Below are positions 1 to 7,274 of a stretch of 9,856 bases of DNA, piece after piece; the stretch's first letter is position 1, and each line of letters starts with the position of its first letter. A model generated the notes under the pieces. That model saw only the letters and a list, made by a program, of their open reading frames with translations, was not told the origin of the DNA and did not search any database. The stretch is from Flavobacteriaceae bacterium UBA5079. Its GTDB lineage: Bacteria; Bacteroidota; Bacteroidia; Flavobacteriales; Flavobacteriaceae. The position numbers and the translations under genes were made by a program. The stretch spans positions 1 through 9,856 of the forward strand of contig DIAL01000098.1 of NCBI GenBank assembly GCA_002414705.1. Direction: 5' to 3'.

Positions 1-222
1 ATTAAAACCATTCAAACTATTTTTGTTTTTAGCAAATAGTAAGCCGACAGTTGCAAAAGTTAAAGTAATTTGATAGTCACCTGCTAAAGCAACTAGACGC
101 GGAATAACTTTACGAACATTTAACAGATTTTTTTTATAATCTGATTTTGTTTTCACGTCAAATAAACCCCAAAAGAGTTCAAAATCTAAAGAAATTAATA
201 AATAGCCGTTTTCTGTTTTCAT
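1..222 (-). CDS. Polysaccharide deacetylase-like protein, N-terminal part (cut by window edge)
   Basis: An open frame starts with ATG at 222-220 and stays open for 74 codons to the left edge. The start overlaps the stop of the phosphoglycosyl transferase gene by one base (TAATG), which suggests translational coupling. The protein begins MKTENGYLLISLDFELFWG; the hydrophobic strand followed by Asp13-Phe14-Glu15 and Phe17-Trp18-Gly19 is typical of the opening beta strand of NodB/CE4-like polysaccharide deacetylases in bacterial glycan clusters. Residues 55-63 (TFATVGLLF) match the second conserved strand of this group. Such enzymes remove N- or O-acetyl groups from sugars, or act on lipid-linked glycans. 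The His-x3-His metal motif and the catalytic residues would lie beyond the edge, so activity cannot be judged. No signal peptide is visible, so it may be cytoplasmic. The family call is from motif recognition; the substrate is unknown. Confidence 0.75.
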   Translation of the reverse strand, partial: MKTENGYLLISLDFELFWGLFDVKTKSDYKKNLLNVRKVIPRLVALAGDYQITLTFATVGLLFAKNKNSLNGFN

Positions 223-812
223 TAAACCAAAATAGTTTGAATGGTTTTAATAATAATTTTAAAGTCTACTAATAGGTTTGCTGTATTAATATACTTTTTA
301 TTGAGTGCTATTTTTTGAGGTAAAATGGTGTTTATGTATAAGTCTTCAGGGTTTTTAGCAGTTTTTAATAATTCTGCTTCATCTCTAAAAACAATTGAGG
401 CATAGTCTGTAATACCTGGCTTTATAGATAAAATTTGCATATCATCAGCCGAATAATAGTTTACATAATGTCTCACTTCTGGTCTAGGTCCAACAAAACT
501 CATGCTTCCTAAAAGAACATTAATTAATTGAGGGAGTTCATCAAGTTTATATTTTCTTAAAAAAAAACCTGTATGTGTAACTCTTGGATCTCTATCTCCA
601 ACAGTTAATAAACCTTTTTTATCTGAACCTATAAACATGGTTCTGAATTTAAATATATTAAAATCTGTATTTCCTTTTCCTACACGTACTTGTTTGTAAA
701 AAACAGGGCCTTTGGATTCTAGCGTTAAAATTAGAGCAATTACTATTAGTAAAGGTAACAATAAAATTAAACCTAGTAAAGAAAAAACGATATCAAAAAG
801 GCGTTTTAACAT
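222..812 (-). CDS. Monotopic phosphoglycosyl transferase (bacterial sugar transferase, PglC/WcaJ C-terminal type)
   Basis: This 196-residue protein should start glycan assembly by moving a sugar phosphate from a UDP-sugar to undecaprenyl phosphate on the cytoplasmic face of the inner membrane. It has the compact form of the family: basic start KRLFDI, one hydrophobic segment at about 8-30 containing Pro20 (probably the helix-break-helix re-entrant anchor), then the globular domain. Family landmarks are FYKQVRVGK (38-46), FKFRTM (54-59), the catalytic Asp91-Glu92 in KLDELPQ, GPRPE (108-112) and KPGITDYASI (131-140). It lacks the N-terminal four-helix and CoA-binding-like regions of full WcaJ/WbaP, so it resembles PglC. 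The ATG at 812 overlaps the aminotransferase stop by seven bases, and its own stop overlaps the next ATG. Pairing with an adjacent aminotransferase suggests an amino-sugar phosphate donor such as a bacillosamine-like sugar; this is inference. The family is certain, the donor is not. Confidence 0.93.
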   Translation of the reverse strand: MLKRLFDIVFSLLGLILLLPLLIVIALILTLESKGPVFYKQVRVGKGNTDFNIFKFRTMFIGSDKKGLLTVGDRDPRVTHTGFFLRKYKLDELPQLINVLLGSMSFVGPRPEVRHYVNYYSADDMQILSIKPGITDYASIVFRDEAELLKTAKNPEDLYINTILPQKIALNKKYINTANLLVDFKIIIKTIQTILV

Positions 813-2014
813 AAGTAAGTTTCTACTGCTTTTTCAACTGTTTTAACAATATATTCTAACTCGCTTTTAGTTAGTTGAGGGTAAATAGGCAGTGATATTT
901 CTGATTTAAAATTAGCATAAGCCATTGGGTAATCAGCAATATTATATCCCATGTTTTTAAAAAGTGTTAGAAGTGGTAACGGCTGAAAATGAACGTTTAC
1001 TGCAACACCTTCTTTTGAAATTAGATCCATAATAGCATCCCGTTGTACTTCAGTAACATCTTTAATCCTCAAGGCGTATAAATGGCAAGATGACAGTTTG
1101 TCTTCACTTTTATAGGGTGGAATTATTGCCCAAGACTTGTTTTTAAAATAATCTTGATAATACGTGTATATAACTTCTCGTTTTTCTAGAATATGCGAAA
1201 AATATTCTGGAAGTTGTGCCACACCAATAGCAGCAAGTACATCAGGCATATTTATTTTCATTCCTGGATAAATAATATCATATTTCCAACCACCAGCTTT
1301 AGATTTGGTAAACGCATCTTTGGTCTGACCATTTAAGGCAAAGCATCTTAAGTAATTATATTCTTCTTGGTTACTAAATGGTTCTGGAAGGTTTAAGCAA
1401 ACAGCACCACCTTCAGCAGTTGTAATGTTTTTTACTGCGTGAAATGAAAATACTGTAATATCAGATGTTAGTCCAACATACCGGTTTTTATATTTGGCTC
1501 CAATGGCATGAGCAGCATCGGCAATAGTAACAATTCTATTCAGTTTCAGTTGATTTTCTGAATTGGCTTTAAAAAGCCCTTTTTTCTTTTCAACAAGTTC
1601 TTGAATTTCATCATAATCGCAAGGCCAGCCTGCAATATCAACTGGCATTATAGCTTTTGTTTTATCTGTAATAGCTTTTTCTATAGCTGAAATAGAGATA
1701 TTAAAGTCTGCATTAACATCCACCATAACAGGTGTTGCTCCAACGTGAATAACAGCTAAAGCAGTTGCTGCATAAGTGTAAGCTGGAATAATGACTTCGT
1801 CGTCAGGACCAATTCCATACCATTTTAATGCAAGCATCAGTCCAGATGTTGCAGAATTTACGCATAATGTATTTGGAACACCTACATGCTCACAAACTAG
1901 GTCTTCTAGTTTTTTTACTTTAGGGCCAGTTGTGATCCATCCAGATTCTAATGAGTCTGTAACTTCTTCAATTACAGATTGGTTAATGTATGGTGGAGAA
2001 AATGGAATTTTCAT
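806..2014 (-). CDS. DegT/DnrJ/EryC1/StrS family PLP-dependent sugar aminotransferase
   Basis: This 402-residue cytoplasmic enzyme is expected to move an amino group, usually from glutamate, onto a keto-sugar nucleotide. The fold type I landmarks are in order: SGWITTGPKV (24-33), cofactor-phosphate loop NSATSGL (53-59), PAYTYAAT (77-84), Asp166 in IADAAHAIGA, which pairs with the PLP ring nitrogen, and the Schiff-base Lys195 in FSFHAVKNITTAEGGA. Near the C-terminus VHFQPLPLL (341-349) matches the family's VHYxPLH region. The segment at about 140-160 (Lys- and Asn-rich, before IVTIADAA) looks longer than in PglE or ArnB and may be a subgroup loop. The ATG at 2014 overlaps the upstream glycosyltransferase stop as ATGA. 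Its position beside the phosphoglycosyl transferase suggests it helps make the first sugar, as PglE does before PglC, but no dehydratase or acetyltransferase partner is in the window. The exact sugar (4-amino, 3-amino, perosamine-like) cannot be read from the sequence. Confidence 0.92.
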   Translation of the reverse strand: MKIPFSPPYINQSVIEEVTDSLESGWITTGPKVKKLEDLVCEHVGVPNTLCVNSATSGLMLALKWYGIGPDDEVIIPAYTYAATALAVIHVGATPVMVDVNADFNISISAIEKAITDKTKAIMPVDIAGWPCDYDEIQELVEKKKGLFKANSENQLKLNRIVTIADAAHAIGAKYKNRYVGLTSDITVFSFHAVKNITTAEGGAVCLNLPEPFSNQEEYNYLRCFALNGQTKDAFTKSKAGGWKYDIIYPGMKINMPDVLAAIGVAQLPEYFSHILEKREVIYTYYQDYFKNKSWAIIPPYKSEDKLSSCHLYALRIKDVTEVQRDAIMDLISKEGVAVNVHFQPLPLLTLFKNMGYNIADYPMAYANFKSEISLPIYPQLTKSELEYIVKTVEKAVETYLC

Positions 2015-3108
2015 ATTTTATGTTGATTAATAGCTTCTTCAAATATAGTTATATATTGTTTAGATACGTTTTGTAGACTAAACGTTTCAACTCTTTTTAA
2101 TGCGTTTTCAACTAATTTATTGGCCAAATTTTTATTCGTTGCTAATTCTATGATTGCTTCAACAAGAGCTTTGGTATTTTTTGAAGGTACCAAAAGTGCT
2201 TCTTCTTGGTGTTTTGCAAACTCACGAACTCCTGTAACGTTAGTAGATATAATTGGTAATCCAACAGCCGCGGCTTCCAATATTACTCTCGCAAAACCTT
2301 CCCGAAACGTTGGTAAAACAAAAGCATCTGCATCTAATAATAGCTGGTTTACGTCACTACGCTCACCTAAAAATTCAACGTAAGGTTCGTAAAACTTTAA
2401 AATATCTGCATTTAAGCGTTTGGAATTTTCTTCTAAAGGGCCAACAATTTGAAATTTAAAATCAAAGCCTTTTTCGTGGCATATTTTGGCAGCTTCCAAA
2501 AGGAATGTAATGCCTTTTTCATAAACTAAACGCGCTACACATATAAAAGTAAAAGTCTTATTATGGCGTTTTGCAAATTCATTGTATTGTTTTAATTCAA
2601 TGCCACTACTATAAATTAAACCAAAGTTTTCTGAATTGATAAGTTTGTATTTTAGAAACAAATCTTTGTCATCATCATTCTGAAAAATTGTTTTAAATAC
2701 GCGGTTTTTAACTTTTCCATGTAATGTTTTATAAACACTTCGTAAAAGTATATTTCGTAAAGACTGCGACATGAAAATAGTTCCTAAACCTGTAATGGTT
2801 CTTGTTATTGGTGTTTTGGTTTTAAGTAATGATAATGGCAATAAAAATGCAGGTTTGGTATCAAATGAGTGAATGATATCAAATCTATTTTTAGTAAAAA
2901 AAGATTGATACCATTTTATAGTTTTATAATCAGATTTTAATGACAAACTTCTGATTAAGGGATAATAATAATAGGTGATGTTGTCGGGGAAAGTCATATT
3001 ACTTGTTCCAATAATGGTCACCTCAAAACCGGCAGAAATTAAATACTGCGAAAGATTAATGCGCTTATGCACATCTTCACCACCAACTAAACATATTTTT
3101 TTCGACAT
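2011..3108 (-). CDS. GT4 family glycosyltransferase (third in operon; PglA-like style)
   Basis: This 365-residue retaining glycosyltransferase of the GT-B fold probably adds a sugar from a nucleotide donor to the lipid-linked intermediate at the cytoplasmic membrane face. The N-terminal Rossmann half opens with KKICLVGGEDVHKRINL, and TRTITGLGTIF lies near 102-112. The C-terminal donor-binding half contains VARLVYEKG (191-199, with Arg193 and Lys198 as phosphate-binding candidates) and the GT4 EX7E motif, Glu270 to Glu278, in REGFARVILEAAAVGLP. FLGERSDV (247-254) and ILEAAAVGLPIISTNVTG are very like enzymes such as PglA that extend an undecaprenyl-diphosphate sugar. Lying just before the aminotransferase and phosphoglycosyl transferase genes, it may add the second sugar; this is inference. 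It follows the only sizeable gap in the operon (25 bases) and overlaps the next gene by four bases (ATGA). Donor and linkage cannot be assigned. Confidence 0.92.
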   Translation of the reverse strand: MSKKICLVGGEDVHKRINLSQYLISAGFEVTIIGTSNMTFPDNITYYYYPLIRSLSLKSDYKTIKWYQSFFTKNRFDIIHSFDTKPAFLLPLSLLKTKTPITRTITGLGTIFMSQSLRNILLRSVYKTLHGKVKNRVFKTIFQNDDDKDLFLKYKLINSENFGLIYSSGIELKQYNEFAKRHNKTFTFICVARLVYEKGITFLLEAAKICHEKGFDFKFQIVGPLEENSKRLNADILKFYEPYVEFLGERSDVNQLLLDADAFVLPTFREGFARVILEAAAVGLPIISTNVTGVREFAKHQEEALLVPSKNTKALVEAIIELATNKNLANKLVENALKRVETFSLQNVSKQYITIFEEAINQHKI

Positions 3109-3133
3109 GTATTTTAATTAAACTAGTTTTAGT
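3109..3133. other. 25-base spacer, the only real intergenic gap
   Basis: This is the one junction where neighbouring genes are separated by more than three bases. It is almost entirely A/T and holds a perfect ten-base palindrome AAACTAGTTT at 3120-3129, next to and partly overlapping the palindrome TTAATTAA at 3114-3121. Read on the minus strand it supplies an A-rich stretch just before the glycosyltransferase ATG, which is common at Bacteroidota translation starts. There is no T-rich tract after a GC-rich stem, so it is not a convincing terminator, and I do not see a Bacteroidota -33/-7 promoter pair. Most likely it is a simple spacer. Confidence 0.45.
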
Positions 3134-5023
3134 TTATGCGTTTTTATAGAGTGAGAAATACCATTTTTGAAACGTATAAAACGTCCAAACTTTATAGCTA
3201 TTATCTTCTTTTCCTGAAATATGATTTAACACTAAAGCTTTAACATATTGACTATTAAACAGGCCTTGCTCATTTAATAGTTTAGAGTTAATATAGCTTT
3301 CTAATTCGTTTTTTAAACCAGCACGAAGCCAGTCTCCAACAGGAACAGCAAATCCTTTTTTAGATTTTTCAAGAAATCCATCTGGGAATTCATGTTTAAA
3401 GGCTTCTTTTAAAATATGCTTTTTGCTCCAGCCTTTTAGCAAGTAATTTTCTGGAAGACTATTAGAAAAATCCCACAGCGTTTTGTTTAAAAATGGTGCA
3501 CGACATTCCAAGGAATTCATCATACTAGTTCTATCCACTTTAACTAACATATCGCCTTCAAGACTCACTAGTCGGTCTACTTCACGATAATCATGTAATG
3601 ATTTAGGTTTGCCAATATGTGCTTTATAATATGCAAATGGATTAGTTATACTGTGTTCTGGATTTAGTAATTGCGCTGTATCATTTTCAAAGCCAAGAGA
3701 AATAATATTCCAGTAGTTTTCTCCAGAATAATCAATGGCTTGAATCAGTTTTTTTAGTTTAAAGCGTTTTCCACGATTATCGTCTTTGGTTGATAAAACG
3801 TTAGATAATATTGATTTTGTGCTATTATGAAGAAACTCGGGAACCAATTTGGTGTAACGGCTGTTTAAATTCCCCATGTAATATTTATTGTAACCTCCAA
3901 AAACCTCATCACCACCATCTCCAGTTAGTGCCACTTTTACATAATCGCTGGTTTTTTGAGACACCAAATAGGTTGGTAGTGCTGATGAATCGGCAAATGG
4001 TTCATCAAAATTTAATAAAATAGCATCAATATGTGCTTTAATATCGTTTTCTGAAATTATAAACTCATGATGATTACTGTTAATTTGTTTCGCTACTAAT
4101 TTAGATTTATCAGTTTCATCAAAAGAAGCTTTATTAAACCCAATGGAAAATGTGTCTATTTTGTGGTTAGATAATTGCGATAATCCTAGACTAACAATAG
4201 AAGAATCTACACCTCCAGACAAAAACGTGCCAATGGGAACATCACTAACCGTGTGACTTTCAATGCTGGACACCATTAAATCGTGAAGCTTTAATTTAGC
4301 ATCATCAAAAGATAAATTACTTTTTTTAATTTCAATTTTATTGATTTCGGAAATTGAATGTGTGTGATTTTCTAAATTGTATGTTATATAATGATTTGCC
4401 TCTAATTTTTGAACCCCTTCATAAATGGAAAAAGGAGCAGGAATATAGGTAAGCTTGAAAAATAAATTTAACCCTGTTTTCGAAATTCTAGGTTTATTAG
4501 GAAGAACGCTAATAATAGATTTAAGTTCCGAACCGTAAAAAAAACCACTGTCTGTTTGTGTATAATACAAGGGTTTTTCGCCAAAGAAATCGCGTGCAAT
4601 AATAAGCCTGTTTTTCTTTTTGTCATGAATGCTAAATGCAAACATGCCATCTAGTTTTTTAAAGGTGTTTTCACCTTCCGTTTCGTATAGTTTCAATATA
4701 ACTTCGGTATCGCTTTTTGTTTTAAACGTAACGCCTTTTGCTTCTAAATCTAAACGTAATTTTTTGTAATTATAAATCTCGCCATTAAAAACAATTGTTA
4801 TGCTATTATCCTCATTTGAAATGGGTTGTTTACCTGTGCTTAAATCAATAATTGAAAGCCTACGCATGGCCATTGCCACGGAACATGTTTCGCTACTATC
4901 GTGATAAAAACCAGAATCGTCAGGTCCACGATGAATGATGGCCTGATTCATTTTTTTAAGCGAGCTTAAAGCAACGTCTGGAGTTGTAAAAATGGGTTTT
5001 ATAAATCCGTTTATTCCGCACAT
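3134..5023 (-). CDS. AsnB-like glutamine-dependent amidotransferase (asparagine synthetase family), copy 2
   Basis: This 629-residue two-domain enzyme should use glutamine and ATP to turn a carboxylate into an amide. The N-terminal class II (Ntn) glutaminase domain starts with nucleophile Cys2 in MCGINGF, then HRGPDDSG (31-38), RRLSIID (54-60), FNGEIYNY (79-86) and Asp105 in KSDTEV. The C-terminal synthetase domain has the PP-loop SGGVDS (269-274), FDEPFADSSALP (339-350), TGDGGDEVFGGY (367-378) and KVDRTSM (495-501), so both active sites look intact. Processing of the initiator Met to expose Cys2 is required in this family. In glycan clusters such proteins (for example WbpS-type) are linked to amidated uronic acids, and in exosortase-associated clusters to exopolysaccharide; here the glycan setting makes that more likely than free asparagine synthesis. 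It lies three bases after a glycosyltransferase stop. The family is certain, the substrate unknown. Confidence 0.93.
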   Translation of the reverse strand: MCGINGFIKPIFTTPDVALSSLKKMNQAIIHRGPDDSGFYHDSSETCSVAMAMRRLSIIDLSTGKQPISNEDNSITIVFNGEIYNYKKLRLDLEAKGVTFKTKSDTEVILKLYETEGENTFKKLDGMFAFSIHDKKKNRLIIARDFFGEKPLYYTQTDSGFFYGSELKSIISVLPNKPRISKTGLNLFFKLTYIPAPFSIYEGVQKLEANHYITYNLENHTHSISEINKIEIKKSNLSFDDAKLKLHDLMVSSIESHTVSDVPIGTFLSGGVDSSIVSLGLSQLSNHKIDTFSIGFNKASFDETDKSKLVAKQINSNHHEFIISENDIKAHIDAILLNFDEPFADSSALPTYLVSQKTSDYVKVALTGDGGDEVFGGYNKYYMGNLNSRYTKLVPEFLHNSTKSILSNVLSTKDDNRGKRFKLKKLIQAIDYSGENYWNIISLGFENDTAQLLNPEHSITNPFAYYKAHIGKPKSLHDYREVDRLVSLEGDMLVKVDRTSMMNSLECRAPFLNKTLWDFSNSLPENYLLKGWSKKHILKEAFKHEFPDGFLEKSKKGFAVPVGDWLRAGLKNELESYINSKLLNEQGLFNSQYVKALVLNHISGKEDNSYKVWTFYTFQKWYFSLYKNA

Positions 5024-5026
5024 AAA

Positions 5027-6184
5027 TTAAATACTATCAATTAAATTTTTAACTTGAATGCCTATATTACTAACGTCATATGTTTTAGCGCGTTCAAAAC
5101 TTAAGTCGCTATACATTTGTCGCGCTTCTGGATTTTTTTGTAGATATTTAATGGCTTGAGAAAGTCCCACAGCATCATTTACATTTACCAATAAGCCATA
5201 TTTTGCTTTTACAAAAGAACCATTTAATATAGTAACGGATTCATTATCATTCAATAATTCCAGCGGTCCAGACATACAGTTAGTACAAATAACTGGTAAT
5301 CCTACTGACATGGCTTCTAAAACCACATTTGGAAAACCTTCCGTTAAAGAGCACAAAACAAAACAATGTCCTTTAACGATGTAAGATTTTACGTTATTTA
5401 CATTGCCATTAAAATGAACACGTCCAGCAACGTTTAATTCTATTGATAAATCGTCTAATTTTTTGTGTAGATAGCCATCACCGTAAATTTCCATATAGAA
5501 ATTACTAGACAATAAACTAATGGCTTCAATAATACTTTTTTGGTTTTTAACTGGAATCATTCTACCCACGGTAACCACACTAAAAATAGCATCAAAATCA
5601 GAATAAGGTGTTAAATCGGGTTTTGTGGTTTGTGTTATAATAGGATTGTAAATTACCGAAGCATCAATTTTAAGTTTGTAATTTGTTTGTAAATCGGCAT
5701 TTATATAAATAGAATTGGAAAATAATTTGTCGTTTTTGTTATAAAAGTAGGGGATTAATAGCTTGGTTAAAAAAGCTGTTATTTTTTCGTCTTTATACAT
5801 AATGGACGGGAAACAACGTTCACTTATTATAGTTTTCAATTTAGGATTAAACATTTTAGCAATACCAGTCATAATATTCTGCCTAACTAAAAATGATAAG
5901 ACTACATCTATTTTTTCTTCTTTTAAAACGTTTTGATATTTAAAAATAAAACGAAAGTTATCTCGTAATTTACCAAAAACGGAGTTTTTAAATGTTTCAT
6001 TAGATTTTGATAAAATGATAATTTTAGCATCTTTAGGAATGGGTAGCTTAATTTCGTTGTATAGCAAAATTAATGTCACATCATAATATTTGGTAAGTTC
6101 ATGCAGCAGCAGACTAACCACCTTTTCGGCTCCACCAAATCCTATGGCTGAAACAAATAGCGCAATTTTTCTTTTTTCAGACAT
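5027..6184 (-). CDS. GT4 family glycosyltransferase (second in operon)
   Basis: This 385-residue GT-B fold glycosyltransferase probably extends the lipid-linked repeat unit from a nucleotide sugar. It opens with a Rossmann strand and glycine-rich acceptor loop, ALFVSAIGFGGAEKVV (8-23), a signature of many GT4 enzymes in capsule and O-antigen clusters. ISERCFPS (120-127) lies in the first half. The donor half begins with VTVGRMIPVKNQ (204-215; Arg208 and Lys213 are likely diphosphate contacts) and carries the EX7E pair Glu282 and Glu290 in TEGFPNVVLEAMSVGLPVI, followed by SGPLELL (305-311), seen in the PglJ/PglH-like group. There is no membrane segment or signal peptide, so it is a cytosolic or peripheral inner-membrane enzyme. 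One base separates its ATG from the stop of the previous gene (TAG-C-ATG), and three bases separate its stop from the amidotransferase. Donor and linkage are not predictable. Confidence 0.93.
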   Translation of the reverse strand: MSEKRKIALFVSAIGFGGAEKVVSLLLHELTKYYDVTLILLYNEIKLPIPKDAKIIILSKSNETFKNSVFGKLRDNFRFIFKYQNVLKEEKIDVVLSFLVRQNIMTGIAKMFNPKLKTIISERCFPSIMYKDEKITAFLTKLLIPYFYNKNDKLFSNSIYINADLQTNYKLKIDASVIYNPIITQTTKPDLTPYSDFDAIFSVVTVGRMIPVKNQKSIIEAISLLSSNFYMEIYGDGYLHKKLDDLSIELNVAGRVHFNGNVNNVKSYIVKGHCFVLCSLTEGFPNVVLEAMSVGLPVICTNCMSGPLELLNDNESVTILNGSFVKAKYGLLVNVNDAVGLSQAIKYLQKNPEARQMYSDLSFERAKTYDVSNIGIQVKNLIDSI

Positions 6185-6185
6185 G

Positions 6186-7274
6186 CTAATTCTTATGTGC
6201 TAATTTTAAAAATAAATTTGTGTATTCAGAGATAATTTTATGGCTATTAAATTTACTTTTTACAACATGACTCACGGATTCAGGATTAAACGGGTATGAT
6301 TCATTAATCTGGTTCAAATAATTTAAGTAGGCTTCTTTGGTATCAGCAACGTAGCCATTTTTGCCAGATTCTATAATTTCATCTAATCCGCCTGGTGCAT
6401 TAAAAGCTATAATTGGTGTGCCAACGACGCAGCTTTCTATGAGAACATTTGGAAACCCTTCAACAAAAGAGCCTTGCAGGAAAACATCACTATCAGCCAA
6501 ATATGTTTCCACATTTTTTGTAAAGCTAATATAAGATATATTTTTTGTTAAGCCCTTGTTGTCCAGCATTTCAAAAATACTATCTTTTTCATTGCCAGAA
6601 CCAATAATAGTATAATGAAATGGGAAATTTAATTTAGAAATAACATCTATAATGCGCTCGTGACCTTTTTCTTTGCTTAAACGACCAATAGTTATAAACT
6701 TTATGGGTTTAGAGGTGTCTCGTGCTCTTGATTTAAGTTCAAACTCCTTGGTAATTGGATTGTTTATTAAAATGGATTTGTTTTTTGGTACGTTGTAATT
6801 AGCAATCATATCCTTTTGCATGTCCTTTGATTGGCAAATAATACAGTCCACTAACTTATAAGCCAACACAATCATAGCCTTTGGAAAAGCTGAATTGGTA
6901 TACGGATTATGCTTATTTAAAACTGTTAAAACATTCGCCTCGCGTGATACAAATTTTGTTTTTCTGAAATACGGAGACATAAAAGCAATCATGGTATTTA
7001 AATGAACAATAGAGCTTACAACAATATCTGGTTTATGTTTTCTGAAATATTGAAATAAACTACCAAAGGCCTTTAAAACACGCGGTTTATTTAGATAAAC
7101 GATATTTAAATTATCTAATTGATACACCGTATCTTTCTCAAAACCTGTTATTAATAAGGTTACATGAAACTGGTGTTCATCCAAGTTTTGAGCCACATAA
7201 GATAGTATGCGCTCTGCGCCACCAGCAGCTAATGATGGTAAAACAAAAATGATATTGGTCTTAGAGTTGTTCAT
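6186..7274 (-). CDS. GT4 family glycosyltransferase (first in operon)
   Basis: This is a GT-B fold glycosyltransferase of 362 residues when started at the ATG at 7274-7272. I chose that start because the frame's longer alternative (ATG at 7337) would run 64 bases into the upstream amidotransferase, and its extra 21 residues precede the natural first beta strand NIIFVLPSLAAGGAERIL. At 7274 the stop and start overlap by one base (TAATG), the same arrangement as at position 222. Donor-domain landmarks are TIGRLSKEKGHERI (195-208; Arg198 and Lys203) and the EX7E pair Glu272/Glu280 in VEGFPNVLIESCVVGTPII, then NAPGGLDEII (292-301). The N-terminal GGAER loop and EGFPNV match those of the next gene, so the two may be old paralogues, but they differ strongly elsewhere. 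It likely adds one sugar to the lipid-linked unit in the cytoplasm; donor unknown. Confidence 0.9.
   Translation of the reverse strand: MNNSKTNIIFVLPSLAAGGAERILSYVAQNLDEHQFHVTLLITGFEKDTVYQLDNLNIVYLNKPRVLKAFGSLFQYFRKHKPDIVVSSIVHLNTMIAFMSPYFRKTKFVSREANVLTVLNKHNPYTNSAFPKAMIVLAYKLVDCIICQSKDMQKDMIANYNVPKNKSILINNPITKEFELKSRARDTSKPIKFITIGRLSKEKGHERIIDVISKLNFPFHYTIIGSGNEKDSIFEMLDNKGLTKNISYISFTKNVETYLADSDVFLQGSFVEGFPNVLIESCVVGTPIIAFNAPGGLDEIIESGKNGYVADTKEAYLNYLNQINESYPFNPESVSHVVKSKFNSHKIISEYTNLFLKLAHKN

Noticed and set aside
1791..2459. Three plus-strand open frames (1791-2030, 2120-2383, 2253-2459)
   Set aside because: They are antisense to the aminotransferase and GT4 genes, overlap each other, and match no recognisable family.
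3109..3133. Palindromic spacer as a terminator or internal promoter
   Set aside because: The inverted repeat is only ten A/T-rich bases with no loop or following T tract, and I cannot find a Bacteroidota -33/-7 promoter pair.
3811..4023. 70-codon plus-strand open frame
   Set aside because: Antisense to the second amidotransferase, with Cys/His/Asn-rich low-complexity translation; no sign of selection as a protein.
4468..4650. 60-codon minus-strand open frame inside the second amidotransferase gene
   Set aside because: Out-of-frame shadow of a gene with intact motifs on both sides; there is no frameshift in the host gene.
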